From positions 62,001-126,000 of the forward strand of contig NZ_NUQE01000005.1 of the NCBI RefSeq assembly GCF_002582035.1: a stretch of 64,000 bases of DNA, given 5' to 3'. Source of the DNA: Bacillus pseudomycoides. GTDB taxonomy: Bacteria > Bacillota > Bacilli > Bacillales > Bacillaceae_G. Both the position numbers and the translations under genes were made by a program. This document shows, one piece after another, positions 36,651-47,034 of the stretch (position 1 is the stretch's first letter; the number at the start of each line of letters is the position of its first letter). Below the pieces are notes generated by a model. It had not been told where the DNA came from. It made no database searches and worked only from the letters and a program-made list of their open reading frames with translations.

Positions 36651-37835
36651 ATGAAGAATTCCGGAAACGTGAAAAAAATTGTATTTGTAACTAGGAGAAT
36701 GATAATGGGAGGTATAGAGAAGGCATTAATTTCTATGCTAGAGTCTATATCACAAGATAAGTATGATGTAACCGTTTTAGTGATGGGAAATGGTGGCGAA
36801 CTTATAGATGAGATACCTAATCATATAAAGGTTAAATGTTTATATGGTAACGAGAAATCTATTACAGAAAAGATGTGGAATTACACAAAGAAGGGTAAAT
36901 TTATTAATGCATTTAGAACAGGCTGGTATACAATTTTAGCTAAAAAAGCTAAAACTGTATACGAACAAGAAATGTATCACTCTAAAATGTTACCAGTTGT
37001 AGAGACTGAATATGATTTGGCAGTTGCATATCATACTCCGGCATCATTCCCGGTGGTGTATGTAATGAATAATATAAAAGCTAAAGCTAAAGTTGCATGG
37101 ATTCATAGTGATATTTCTCAGTATGAAAGAGAATTACAGCCATATAAAGATTTTTACCAAAAATATGACAGAATATTTTGTGTATCTAAATTTGCATTGA
37201 ATAAATTTGTTGAAGTGTATCCAAATTTAAAAGAAAAAACATCTATATTTTATAACATTCTTGATCAAAAGAGACTAAACCTAATGTCAGTTAAAGATGA
37301 GGGTTTTAATGATAAATTTGATGGTATACGTATACTTACTGTAGGAAGAATAACATCGCAAAAAGGACAAGATATAATACCTAATATTTTAATGAAATTA
37401 AAATCAAAAAGTTATAACATTAGATGGTATTGTATAGGAGATGGTGAAAGTCGGTCAAAGTTAGAAAGTATGATAAAGAAATATGGTTTAGAAGAATATT
37501 TAGTTCTATTAGGAACTAAGAAGAATCCTTATCCCTATATAAAACATTGTGATATATATGTACAGCCATCAAGACACGAAGGGTATTGTATTACACTAGC
37601 TGAGGCAAGAGCATTTAATAAACCTATTGTAACAACTGATTTTGTTGGTGCTAGAGAGCAGATTGAAAATGGGCAAGATGGGTTGATAACCAAATTTGGT
37701 GAAAATGAAATTTATAGTGCAATGGAGAATTTGATTAGTAATAAAGCTTTATGTGACAAGTTTAGAAGTAACTTAAACAGAAAAAGTGTCAATACCACAG
37801 CAGAAATTAATAAAATATACGATTGTTTAAGCTAA
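36651..37835 (+). CDS. GT4 glycosyltransferase, paralogue 4 of 4
   Basis: 394 aa. Starts with RMIMGGIEKALISMLES, then WIHSDIS, TVGRITSQKGQD, and NPYPYIKHCDIYVQPSRHEG. Tandem neighbour of paralogue 3, consistent with duplication followed by divergence. Confidence 0.86.
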   Translation: MKNSGNVKKIVFVTRRMIMGGIEKALISMLESISQDKYDVTVLVMGNGGELIDEIPNHIKVKCLYGNEKSITEKMWNYTKKGKFINAFRTGWYTILAKKAKTVYEQEMYHSKMLPVVETEYDLAVAYHTPASFPVVYVMNNIKAKAKVAWIHSDISQYERELQPYKDFYQKYDRIFCVSKFALNKFVEVYPNLKEKTSIFYNILDQKRLNLMSVKDEGFNDKFDGIRILTVGRITSQKGQDIIPNILMKLKSKSYNIRWYCIGDGESRSKLESMIKKYGLEEYLVLLGTKKNPYPYIKHCDIYVQPSRHEGYCITLAEARAFNKPIVTTDFVGAREQIENGQDGLITKFGENEIYSAMENLISNKALCDKFRSNLNRKSVNTTAEINKIYDCLS

Positions 37836-37854
37836 ATGAAAGGTAGTTATTAGA

Positions 37855-39396
37855 ATGAAAAGTCAACTTAAAGCAGGTGCACTATTATCATATATAGCAT
37901 TGTTTGTTAATAGTGCTATATCAATCATTTATACTCCTATCATGTTGAAATTACTTGGGCAATCAGAGTATGGCCTATATAGCTTGGCTACTTCAGCAGC
38001 AGGGTATGTAGGGGTTTTGAATTTTGGACTAGGTAATGCAGTAATTAGATATACAGCAAAATATAAAACGCTTAAAGATGAGCAAGGGTGCTCCAATTTG
38101 TATGGAATGTTTTGTATTATGTATGGTGTATTAGGAATTGTAGCATTACTATCAGGACTAATTTTAACAATAAATGCAGACAGAATATTTTCAAACTCAT
38201 TAAGTATAGATGAGCTTAGTAAGCTTAAAGTATTGATGGGAATCATGGTAATAAATATATCTATAGGGATAGGGTTGGGTTTTTTCAGCGTCGTTGTATT
38301 AGCATATGAAAAGTTTATTTTTCAAAAGGTGATAAGTATAGTGAGTTCCATTATAAGTCCTCTCATAATGTTACCCATTCTTATGATGGGATATGGATCA
38401 GTGTCTATGACAGTTGTAACTACTATACTTAACTTTATAGTAATTTTAATTAATATATATTATTGCTTTAGAGTTCTGAAAATAAAAATAGCATTTAAAA
38501 AGTTCGAAAAAAAATTATTAAACGAGATAATAGTATTTTCAGCATTTATCTTCTTTAATTTAATAATAGATAAGATATATTGGTCTACAGATCAAATTAT
38601 ACTTGGCATATTTAGTGGTACAGCGGCAATTTCTGTATATACAATAGGGGCATCTTTTACTGGCTATTTCTCAGGTTTCTCTACAGCTATATCCAATGTA
38701 TTTTTAAGCAGAGTTACAGGAATGGTTACTAAAGAGGACTCGGGTACAGAAGTATCAGATTTATTTATCAAGATAGGGAGAATTCAATATATTATATTAT
38801 CATTTGCTTTAAGTGGATTTATTGTATTTGGACAGGAATTTATCATTTTATGGGTCGGTAAGGAATATAGTGATGCTTTCGTTATAGCTATTATAATTTT
38901 AGTTCCTATGATAGTATCTTTAGTACAAAGTATGGGAGGAATCATACTTCAAGCAAAAAATATGCAAACATTTAAATCGGTAATTTATGCTATTACAGCT
39001 ATAGTTAATATAATTATAAGTATAATATTTGCTCAATGGTGGGGAGCTATAGGCTGTGCTCTTGGAACGGCTGTAGCATTTACTATAGGGAATATAATTA
39101 TTATGAATCTGTATTACTGGAAGAAGATAAATATAGACATCCCTAAATTTTGGATTAACATTTTTTATATGAGTTTTCCTTTTATGATAAGCTTAGTCTT
39201 TGGGGGAATAATTAATAAGTTAGTATTTGTTGACAATTGGTTTGTATTTATTCTTAAAATTATTGTATTTTCTATAGTATACGCCCTGTTAATGTGGTTT
39301 ATGGGAATAAATAAATATGAAAAAGATTTGTTTATAGTGCCTTTTAAAAAGGTAATACATCGATTTGGAAAATGGAAATTGTATAACGCAAGTTAA
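37855..39396 (+). CDS. wzx: Wzx-type polysaccharide flippase
   Basis: 513 aa with about fourteen hydrophobic helices and the MATE/PST-like start LLSYIALFVNSAISIIYTPIMLKLLGQSEYGLYSLA. It should flip the lipid-linked repeat unit outward for the EpsG-type polymerase. Confidence 0.9.
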   Translation: MKSQLKAGALLSYIALFVNSAISIIYTPIMLKLLGQSEYGLYSLATSAAGYVGVLNFGLGNAVIRYTAKYKTLKDEQGCSNLYGMFCIMYGVLGIVALLSGLILTINADRIFSNSLSIDELSKLKVLMGIMVINISIGIGLGFFSVVVLAYEKFIFQKVISIVSSIISPLIMLPILMMGYGSVSMTVVTTILNFIVILINIYYCFRVLKIKIAFKKFEKKLLNEIIVFSAFIFFNLIIDKIYWSTDQIILGIFSGTAAISVYTIGASFTGYFSGFSTAISNVFLSRVTGMVTKEDSGTEVSDLFIKIGRIQYIILSFALSGFIVFGQEFIILWVGKEYSDAFVIAIIILVPMIVSLVQSMGGIILQAKNMQTFKSVIYAITAIVNIIISIIFAQWWGAIGCALGTAVAFTIGNIIIMNLYYWKKINIDIPKFWINIFYMSFPFMISLVFGGIINKLVFVDNWFVFILKIIVFSIVYALLMWFMGINKYEKDLFIVPFKKVIHRFGKWKLYNAS

Positions 39397-39408
39397 TGAA
39401 GTTAATAA

Positions 39409-39639
39409 ATGATGGGTAGTTCAAAGAGGAAGAATTTTTATTACTTTATATTAGCTATTAATATAGAAATACAAAAACTACTATATTCTTATAAAGTTAG
39501 TAAAAAAATTGGTTTATTTCTTTGTTCATTTATTTTGGCTAGCATAATGTATTATGTAATTAAGAGGCTAACTATGACGTTAGGTAGAATTTTGGCTTCT
39601 GGAATTAGTATAGATTCAAAGATTAAAGGTAACAAGTAA
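39409..39639 (+). CDS. small membrane protein, possibly a gene remnant
   Basis: 76 aa with one clear hydrophobic helix (IGLFLCSFILASIMYYVI). It has no good ribosome binding site. It starts 13 bases after the flippase gene. Either a small accessory membrane protein or the tail of a decayed gene. Confidence 0.35.
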   Translation: MMGSSKRKNFYYFILAINIEIQKLLYSYKVSKKIGLFLCSFILASIMYYVIKRLTMTLGRILASGISIDSKIKGNK

Positions 39640-39710
39640 AGTGTTAAAGAACGTAAAAATGTTGAAGTATATCATTTAAAGTAAAAAAACTAATAGATCA
39701 TTGCCAATTC

Positions 39711-39726
39711 GTTCTTTATAGTGAAC
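39711..39726. promoter_or_regulatory. imperfect SinR-type palindrome inside the eps operon
   Basis: GTTCTTTATAGTGAAC, with outer arms CGTTC/GAACG intact and two inner mismatches. It lies 54 bases ahead of the GT2 gene at 39780, so a second transcription start may exist here. Confidence 0.5.
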
Positions 39727-39779
39727 GTAGTAATCTTAATAAAGGAGGAAAAAGGTAGGATAATTTATGGAGGGATTTT

Positions 39780-40835
39780 ATGAGTAAGGTAAGTATAGTA
39801 GTACCTATTTATAATGCTGGAGACAAGCTTCATAAATGTATAAAATCAATTCTTAATCAAACTTTAAAGGACTTTGAATTAATTTTAGTGAATGATGGTT
39901 CAACAGATAAAAGCTTGACTATTTGCAAGAAATATCAACAAAAAGATAAACGAATAACTGTGATAAATAAGAAAAACGAAGGAAGTATTCCTACAAGAAG
40001 AAAAGGTGTTGAAGCTGCAAAGTCCAAGTATGTAATGTTTGTTGATGCAGATGATTGGATTGATACTACAGCTATTGAAACGCTATATGATGAAGCTGTG
40101 CAAAATAATGTAGATATTATAGTATGCAATATGTATAAGGTTTTAGGAAATGGTATGCTGGTTAAGAAAAAGGTTGGAAGTTGGTATTTTAATGAGAATA
40201 AAATTTATAATGAAGAAGAAATTAAAAGAGATCTAGTAACTGCATACTTTCATGGGCATCCATTTCCATCATCATTATGTGCAAAGTTATATAAAAGAGA
40301 GTTACTTACAAACTCTGGAAAATATTTGAGTGGAATACGTTTCTTAGGAGATGATCTTTTTTATAACCTAGAAATATTGTTAAAAGCAAACAAATTAAAG
40401 ATAATTGATAAACCATTTTATTATTATCGGCAGGGTGGATTCACAAGCAAATATCAGCCTTATTTGTTTGATGATATGGTTAATGGATATTTGATACAAG
40501 AGGAAGTAATTGACGAGTACTATTACGATACTACAGAAAAAAACTACAATGGAATTAGTATAATGCTACTAAATACATTTAAAACATGTTTATTAAATTT
40601 ATTTAATAGCAATTTTAATGAATCTGAGATAAAAGATTTAATTCAATCTTATGTTTCAAATGATACTCTAATTAAATGTATATCTAATGGGGGATCAATA
40701 AAATTTTTTCCTATAGATTATTTAAATGCAATAAGAAATAAGGATACAGAATATTTATATCAGCTAGGGGAAAATATGTATAAAAGAGCAAGGTCAAGAA
40801 AATTTCTTATAAGAATTCTATCTAAATTCTGTTAA
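39780..40835 (+). CDS. GT2 glycosyltransferase
   Basis: 351 aa; GGAGGG before ATG. GT-A fold with VSIVVPIYNAGDKL, NDGSTDKSL and FVDADDWIDTTA. A separate SinR-type site upstream suggests it may start a second transcription unit. Confidence 0.88.
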   Translation: MSKVSIVVPIYNAGDKLHKCIKSILNQTLKDFELILVNDGSTDKSLTICKKYQQKDKRITVINKKNEGSIPTRRKGVEAAKSKYVMFVDADDWIDTTAIETLYDEAVQNNVDIIVCNMYKVLGNGMLVKKKVGSWYFNENKIYNEEEIKRDLVTAYFHGHPFPSSLCAKLYKRELLTNSGKYLSGIRFLGDDLFYNLEILLKANKLKIIDKPFYYYRQGGFTSKYQPYLFDDMVNGYLIQEEVIDEYYYDTTEKNYNGISIMLLNTFKTCLLNLFNSNFNESEIKDLIQSYVSNDTLIKCISNGGSIKFFPIDYLNAIRNKDTEYLYQLGENMYKRARSRKFLIRILSKFC

Positions 40836-41082
40836 AGCAAATCTTTATGAGTGTAAAAAAGTATGATGTTAAATATCATTTTAAAAATATAAAAAGTTTT
40901 CTCGGTGCTTTTGATGAAAATGTCCAGTGAAGTGATTGTTATTGATTCTATTCGGAGTAAGGATAGATGGGCAATTTTATATGTTCATTTTTAAATTTTA
41001 AAATGTATTTTTTGACACCATTCCTCTAAATATAGCATTTACTATATTAAATAATAGTTAGAAGGAGTGGTGAAATTTTCCT

Positions 41083-43578
41083 ATGGGGGATTGTTATATT
41101 ATTGAACTGGATCGGTGGGGTATCAAAAATGATGGTACGCTACCTATAGGAACAACTCAAGGAATCAATAATGCATTTATGTGGGCAGAAAATAATGACT
41201 TTCAAACAGTCATTCTACCAAAGGGTGATTATCTTATAGATAAAAATTCGGCATTAATACTTCAAAGTAACACACATTATAATTTTTATGATTGTCTATT
41301 TATTAAAGAAGCTAACAATCTCACAGGATATTCTGTAATAGTATGTGATAGCATTAAAAACGTAACAATAGAAGGTGCGACAATAAAAGGTGATAGAGAA
41401 GCACATGATTATTCGAGCGGTGGTACTCATGAATGGGGACATGGTATTACTATTAAAAATTCATGTTTTAACATCTTAATAAAAGATTGTAATATTAGAG
41501 AATGTACAGGAGATGGATATGTGACATCTATGGATTTTTCCGCAATAGGTGGAGTACAGCATCCAGCCCATTTTGCAAAAGGAGATATTGATAATCAAGG
41601 GAATCTAGACACTACAAAAACTAATTATACAACAGTAACAAGGTTCTTTGATGTTACTGGGGATTTGGTGAAATCTGTTGGTTATTTTTATTACTCAGGA
41701 GATGGATATGGTGGATATGGAAATGGATGTAACTTAAATAAAACTATCATAAAGGTACATTTTTATGCAGAAAATAGTTCATATTTAGGTTATAGAAACA
41801 CAAGATCTTATGAATTTATATATCTAGATTCAATACCTGTAGGGGCAACGAAAGTAAGGTTTTCATTTCTACAGAATTATGACTTAATGAATGGTAATTT
41901 ACATTATGTAATGTGTGCTAAAATCCCGCAATATGTATACTTTGTTAATTGTAAGTCTTACAAAAATAGAAGACTAGGAGCTTCAGTTAATGGAGGAAGA
42001 TTTATAACGTTTGATAGTTGCGAAATTTTCAACAATAGTAATATTATGAATAATTCGACGGGTTGTAATCCAGGTTATGGAATTGATATTGAAGATGGAT
42101 ATATGACCAATCAAAAGATAACTATTAGAAACTCTAATATATATGATAATAGAGCTGGAGCGTTTATATGTGTTAGTACTAGGGGTGTTTATTTAGAAAA
42201 TAATAAATTTAAAGGAAATGTTAATTTGTCAGGAAGTGGCGATGACTATTTATCCGTAAATAATATGTATTACGGTCCTATTGCAGGTAGATCTATAACA
42301 AGTGGAGTTGAGGCAGATGGAACATTTTGTACATTTAGAAATGATTCTATATTTGGACAATCTTGTAGTATTACAGGAGGGAACACCACTTTAGATAATT
42401 GTGTTTTTTCAAAAAGTACTGTTTTTTTAGGTGGAGAAACCGCAAAAGTGATCAACTGTAAATTTACTTTTGATGATCCTGATAAAGACGGAATATTTGG
42501 TTTTAATAGCAAAAATTTAGAGGTATGTGATTCGGTATTTGACATTAGAAGAGCTATAGGAATAGCAGCAGCTAGTTATGCTCAAACTGAGAATGCTATA
42601 TTTTCTAATGTAAAGTTTCTAACGAATGAATGTAATGGAGGGACTTATGTAGGAACTAGGAATTTAATTGTAGAAAATTGCCAATTTATTCATTCTGGAA
42701 AAACAGCGAACTATAGTCGAATGATGGCATCGGAATCTATGAGAGTTGAAAATACTATTTTTAAAAATCAATCTTTTAGGTTTGATGGTGGCAATATCTA
42801 TGGTGATGAGAAATTAGCTAAAGATAAAAATTATAGTACACATAGTTTTAGGGGTAATCAAGTTATTTGGGATGCATCTTACGGACTAGCAGTCCATGAA
42901 GCAAGAGGATCGGGAGTTTCATTTATTTATATCCCAAGATTAGAGATTACGGGTAATAATCTTGAAGTTAATGGGAAAATTAATTCTCTTGGTTCTCAGC
43001 AAACTCTTAGGGTCTTTACTGAGAATTATTTAAATCTTTCTAATAACACAATTGTTACTACTAACGATACTGGTATTAGTACTACAGGGACTATTACTAT
43101 AGAAGGTGCATATCGGAAGTCAGGTTCAACACTGGCAATACCAAAAACAATTATAGTGGCACAAAATAATAACAAAGTTAATTCAAACATTACATTTACC
43201 AATAATATAAATTCACAATTAGAAAAGAATATATTAGGAAACATTCCATTACCTATTCTAGCTTCATCAGAACCTACATTTGGTATATATAGTCGTGGAG
43301 AATTGCTGTATAATAGTACTCCGACTGCCGGTGGATATGTTGGATGGGTTTGCATAAATGCAGGCACAGCAAATAATAACGCGTGGATAGCGAATAAAGG
43401 ATATTCAATCAATAGTTTGGTGAATAGTAATGGAAAAGTTTATAAATGTATAGTAGCAGGAACTAGTGGTATAATTGCACCTTCACATACTAGTGGTATA
43501 GCTACGGATGGTAGTCTAACATGGCAATATATGGATACCTTAGCTGTATTTAAAACATTTGGATTAATTTCAAGCTAG
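41083..43578 (+). CDS. tailspike-like parallel beta-helix protein (pectin-lyase fold)
   Basis: 831 aa. N-terminal GIKNDGTLPIGTTQGINNAFMWA and VILPKGDYLI match the pectate-lyase-superfamily start of phage tailspikes. A long run of Asn/Cys-rich coils (about residues 80-640) forms the right-handed beta-helix. The C-terminal segment NSNGKVYKCIVAGTSG..APSHTSGIATDGSLTWQY is a small binding module common in phage fibre proteins. No signal peptide is visible. In a polysaccharide locus it may cut or trim the polymer, or be a modifying epimerase or lyase. Confidence 0.75.
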   Translation: MGDCYIIELDRWGIKNDGTLPIGTTQGINNAFMWAENNDFQTVILPKGDYLIDKNSALILQSNTHYNFYDCLFIKEANNLTGYSVIVCDSIKNVTIEGATIKGDREAHDYSSGGTHEWGHGITIKNSCFNILIKDCNIRECTGDGYVTSMDFSAIGGVQHPAHFAKGDIDNQGNLDTTKTNYTTVTRFFDVTGDLVKSVGYFYYSGDGYGGYGNGCNLNKTIIKVHFYAENSSYLGYRNTRSYEFIYLDSIPVGATKVRFSFLQNYDLMNGNLHYVMCAKIPQYVYFVNCKSYKNRRLGASVNGGRFITFDSCEIFNNSNIMNNSTGCNPGYGIDIEDGYMTNQKITIRNSNIYDNRAGAFICVSTRGVYLENNKFKGNVNLSGSGDDYLSVNNMYYGPIAGRSITSGVEADGTFCTFRNDSIFGQSCSITGGNTTLDNCVFSKSTVFLGGETAKVINCKFTFDDPDKDGIFGFNSKNLEVCDSVFDIRRAIGIAAASYAQTENAIFSNVKFLTNECNGGTYVGTRNLIVENCQFIHSGKTANYSRMMASESMRVENTIFKNQSFRFDGGNIYGDEKLAKDKNYSTHSFRGNQVIWDASYGLAVHEARGSGVSFIYIPRLEITGNNLEVNGKINSLGSQQTLRVFTENYLNLSNNTIVTTNDTGISTTGTITIEGAYRKSGSTLAIPKTIIVAQNNNKVNSNITFTNNINSQLEKNILGNIPLPILASSEPTFGIYSRGELLYNSTPTAGGYVGWVCINAGTANNNAWIANKGYSINSLVNSNGKVYKCIVAGTSGIIAPSHTSGIATDGSLTWQYMDTLAVFKTFGLISS

Positions 43579-43603
43579 AATAAATTTTATTCTAGTTTTT
43601 TTT
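43575..43603 (+). terminator. intrinsic terminator of the beta-helix gene
   Basis: CTAGAATAAA / TTTATTCTAG around one base, then a run of eight T. The stop codon of the beta-helix gene lies in the first arm. Confidence 0.75.
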
Positions 43604-43759
43604 ACTGAAAGCAATTTGGTCATTAAAATATTACATACTGTATTCTTACCAATACCACTGTTAAATAAATCTTGTTGAAATAGGAGATAGTACATTTACA
43701 TATGGGTATGGAGGAATGTATAAAAACTAAAATATAGACATGAAAGGGGGGCAACTGCC

Positions 43760-44836
43760 ATGGAGATTTCAAAAAATGACACGAAAATGCTAAAAGGAGT
43801 AGCTATTTTATTCATGCTGCTCCTTCATTTATTTTGCCGGAAAGAAGTTAATGGATTGTATGAGACCTTTTTAATAGTTAACGGAGTACCTTTAGTTTAC
43901 TACATAGGATTATTTGGGGATGCGTGCGTTCCGATATATTGTTTCGTAAGTGGGTATGGATTATTTATGGTGTACAACAAGGAACAGACATCTAACGTAA
44001 TGAAGAACTTTACACGTATTTTCAAGCTACTGACTAATTTTTGGATTGTGTTAGTCCTGTTTGTTGCCATTGGTTTCTTTGCAGGTAAGGCAGAATCTTT
44101 CCAAGGTGGCATAGCTGAATTTTTTCTCAACTTTTTTGTATTATCAAATTCATATAATGGTGCATGGTGGTTCTTGCAAACATATATTATTCTTGTCTTT
44201 TTGGCACCTTTTCTTACCAAACTAGTTAGAAAACATAATTCATTGAGTTTACTAATTATTTTTGGTGTTATATATTTAGCAAGTTATATTCAGCGTATAA
44301 AACATGTCTTCGATTTTGGAGATTATATAGTCCTAAATGCGTTTGTAAACGCTATGGTGTTGGTTGGTACATCTTTACTGCCATTCATTGTTGGTTCTAT
44401 TTTTGCAAAGGAGAAAATATATTCGAAATTATATAATAAATTTCACGGTGTATCTTATAAGAATACACTTTGTGCTATTGGCATAGTCATGTTGGTAATC
44501 ATTCATTCTTTTTATGAATCTATGATTATAGCACCTTTTACAGCTATTACCTTTATATGTTTCTTCAATCTTATGAATAAGAGTAGACTCATACAAAAGA
44601 TATTTACCTTTTTGGGTAATCATTCAACAAACATATGGTTAACCCATATGTTTTTTTATATGTCAATTTTTCCGGAGTTTACATTTGCACCTAGATATCC
44701 CATCTTAATCTTTGGCTGGTTGGTAGTACTGTGTCTTGGTTCATCATATGTAATAAATGTCATATATAAGCCTATAATACAAATTATTGACAAAAAGAGT
44801 TTCCTTGTGCGTGATAATGAAAAAGCAGTTGGTTAG
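43760..44836 (+). CDS. acyltransferase-3 family membrane protein
   Basis: 358 aa with about ten membrane helices. The N-terminal KGVAILFMLLLHLFCR holds the catalytic-type His after the first helix, as in OafA/acyltransferase-3 enzymes. Likely acetylates or otherwise acylates the polysaccharide. AAAGGGGGG precedes ATG. Confidence 0.85.
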   Translation: MEISKNDTKMLKGVAILFMLLLHLFCRKEVNGLYETFLIVNGVPLVYYIGLFGDACVPIYCFVSGYGLFMVYNKEQTSNVMKNFTRIFKLLTNFWIVLVLFVAIGFFAGKAESFQGGIAEFFLNFFVLSNSYNGAWWFLQTYIILVFLAPFLTKLVRKHNSLSLLIIFGVIYLASYIQRIKHVFDFGDYIVLNAFVNAMVLVGTSLLPFIVGSIFAKEKIYSKLYNKFHGVSYKNTLCAIGIVMLVIIHSFYESMIIAPFTAITFICFFNLMNKSRLIQKIFTFLGNHSTNIWLTHMFFYMSIFPEFTFAPRYPILIFGWLVVLCLGSSYVINVIYKPIIQIIDKKSFLVRDNEKAVG

Positions 44837-44876
44837 GATTATTTAACTAAAACTATAAAATTTTCAAATAAGTGTA

Positions 44877-44906
44877 CAGCTCAACAAACGAATTGAGCTG
44901 TTTTTT
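44877..44906 (+). terminator. intrinsic terminator
   Basis: CAGCTCAA, 8-base loop, TTGAGCTG, then TTTTTT. It separates the acyltransferase from galE; EAR-modified polymerase might read through it. Confidence 0.85.
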
Positions 44907-44984
44907 GTTTTCAAATACAAGAACCTATGAAACTTCAGGAAAAGAGGATATTCAAAAAATAATAACTCTGGGAGGAAAGAATAT

Positions 44985-46034
44985 ATGAAAATTCTAATCA
45001 CAGGCGGAGCAGGCTACATTGGCACTCACACATGTGTAGAACTACTAAACGCTGGATATGAAATTATCGTAGTAGACAATTTTTCAAACAGCAAGCCAGA
45101 AGCTTTAAATCGTGTTCGTGAAATTACAGGAAAAGATTTTAAAGTTTATCAGGCAGATTTACTAGATAAGGACGCGTTAGATACATTTTTTTCTGAAAAT
45201 CAGATTGATGCTGTTATCCATCTTGCAGGATTGAAGGCGGTGGGTGAATCAGTTTCCTTGCCGCTTTGGTATTATGAAAATAATGTTACAGGGACCCTTA
45301 GATTGTGTGAAGTTATGAAAAAATATGATGTGAAAAAGCTAGTATTTAGTTCTTCAGCTACTGTATATGGAATACCCGAATCTGTACCTATATTTGAAGA
45401 ATGTTCACTTGGAGCAACGAACCCTTATGGGCGCACAAAACAGATGATTGAAGAAATGTTACGTGATCTGTATGTGTCTGACCATGATTGGAGCGTTGCT
45501 CTTTTACGTTATTTCAATCCGATTGGAGCGCATAAAAGCGGACGAATCGGAGAAGATCCAAGTGGTATCCCAAATAATCTTATTCCATACATTACGCAAG
45601 TAGCTGTTGGAAAGCTAAGTGAGCTAAGCGTTTTTGGTAATGACTATTCAACGCAGGATGGTACAGGCGTGAGAGATTATATACATGTTGTAGATCTTGC
45701 GATTGGGCATTTGAGAGCTCTTGGAAAGGTATTGGGTTCTAATGGGGTAGAAGCATATAATTTGGGAACTGGTCATGGTTATAGTGTATTAGAAATGGTT
45801 ACTGCCTTTGAAAAAGCATCAGGTAAGAGAATTCCATATAGAATTGTAGATCGTCGCCCGGGTGATGTGGCTATTTGTTATGCGGACGCAACAAAGGCTA
45901 AACGAGAGCTGGGATGGGTTGCTGAAAAAGAAATTGAAGAGATGTGTGAAGATTCATGGAGATGGCAGTCAAATAATCCAACTGGTTATGAAGAAGGCGT
46001 TGATACACTAATGACAAGTAGTATTAGAGAATAA
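44985..46034 (+). CDS. galE: UDP-glucose 4-epimerase
   Basis: 349 aa. NAD-binding [10 protein letters not shown], catalytic SSSATVYG and NPYGRTK (Tyr/Lys pair), and the RYFNPIGAH sugar-binding stretch. It supplies UDP-Gal, or UDP-GalNAc, for the repeat unit. GGGAGG before ATG. Confidence 0.94.
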   Translation: MKILITGGAGYIGTHTCVELLNAGYEIIVVDNFSNSKPEALNRVREITGKDFKVYQADLLDKDALDTFFSENQIDAVIHLAGLKAVGESVSLPLWYYENNVTGTLRLCEVMKKYDVKKLVFSSSATVYGIPESVPIFEECSLGATNPYGRTKQMIEEMLRDLYVSDHDWSVALLRYFNPIGAHKSGRIGEDPSGIPNNLIPYITQVAVGKLSELSVFGNDYSTQDGTGVRDYIHVVDLAIGHLRALGKVLGSNGVEAYNLGTGHGYSVLEMVTAFEKASGKRIPYRIVDRRPGDVAICYADATKAKRELGWVAEKEIEEMCEDSWRWQSNNPTGYEEGVDTLMTSSIRE

Positions 46035-46146
46035 AATAATTATTGATAATGGTTACTTTATTTAATAGTAGAAAGTAAATGTCAATTTAATTGGAAACAG
46101 CCAAACTTTTTATATTCAATCATATTTTGTGAAAGCAGGGTTAAAT

Positions 46147-46299
46147 ATGAATGTTTCTGAGAAATTAACTCAACAACAATTTCAAGAGATACTTATGCAT
46201 ATATACAAAAGAGGTCAAGAATCAAAAAATGTGGAGGTAAAATGTTTAATAGAAGAAATTAAGCAGCAACTTATTTCGATTATGCATATGAAAAATTAA
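46147..46299 (+). CDS. 50-aa hypothetical protein
   Basis: ATG 46147 follows GCAGGG. The product is mostly two amphipathic helices (LTQQQFQEILMHIYKRG and CLIEEIKQQLISIM). It lies between galE and the sugar transferase. It does not show the SinI pattern, so I do not call it an antirepressor. Confidence 0.45.
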   Translation: MNVSEKLTQQQFQEILMHIYKRGQESKNVEVKCLIEEIKQQLISIMHMKN

Positions 46300-46428
46300 C
46301 AGAATATTTTTAAAAGATGAAATTAAAAATATTCATGAGGCTTATTGTGGAATTATATAACGATAGTCTTTCATATTATTTATCTGTAAAAAGGCATTTA
46401 CAAGAATCTTAGTTAGGAGTCTGGTCTA

Positions 46429-47034
46429 ATGAAGCGACTTTTTGATCTAGTGGTTTCTTTATTTTTATTATTGTGCTTCTCTTCAGTTATCTTTGTAGTA
46501 GCTGTTCTGATTAGATTGAAATTAGGATCTCCTATATTATTTAAACAACAACGTCCAGGGTTACATGGAAAATCATTCTACCTTTATAAATTTCGTACAA
46601 TGACTGATGCGAGAGATAGTAATGGTGTACTCTTACCTGATCAAGTTAGGTTAACCTCATTTGGGAAATTCCTTAGAAAATATAGTTTAGATGAATTACC
46701 ACAGCTTATAAATGTTGTAAAAGGTCATCTAAGTTTAGTAGGACCACGACCGTTATTAATGGAATACTTACCTTTATACTCTAATGAGCAAGCTAAAAGA
46801 CATCATGTAAAACCTGGAATCACTGGATGGGCACAAGTAAATGGGAGAAATAGCATTTCATGGGAGGGAAAATTTAAACTGGATGTATGGTATGTTGAGA
46901 ATCAAAGTTTTCTTCTAGATTTAAAAATTTTATATTTAACCTTTAGTAAAGTCTTAAAATCAGAAGGCATACAAAATGGAAACCACGCAACTATGCCAAT
47001 TTTTAAAGGGAGTATAGAACATGATGAAAAATAA
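46429..47034 (+). CDS. epsL: EpsL-type sugar-1-phosphate transferase
   Basis: 201 aa with one N-terminal membrane hairpin helix. Signature stretches LYKFRTMTDARD, LRKYSLDELPQLINVVKG, VGPRPLL and KPGITGWAQVNGRN are those of PglC/WcaJ-like initiating transferases. It moves the first sugar phosphate, probably the diamino sugar, onto undecaprenyl phosphate. Overlaps the next gene by 14 bases. Confidence 0.92.
   Translation: MKRLFDLVVSLFLLLCFSSVIFVVAVLIRLKLGSPILFKQQRPGLHGKSFYLYKFRTMTDARDSNGVLLPDQVRLTSFGKFLRKYSLDELPQLINVVKGHLSLVGPRPLLMEYLPLYSNEQAKRHHVKPGITGWAQVNGRNSISWEGKFKLDVWYVENQSFLLDLKILYLTFSKVLKSEGIQNGNHATMPIFKGSIEHDEK

Noticed and set aside
41012-41045. Promoter for the beta-helix gene from TTGACA at 41012
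   Set aside because: The only TATA-like boxes lie 13 or 22 bases away, outside the usual 16-18.
46147-46299. SinI-type antirepressor for the SinR paralogue
   Set aside because: The helices lack the SinI EW..L...A...I..EEIR pattern; no support beyond size.
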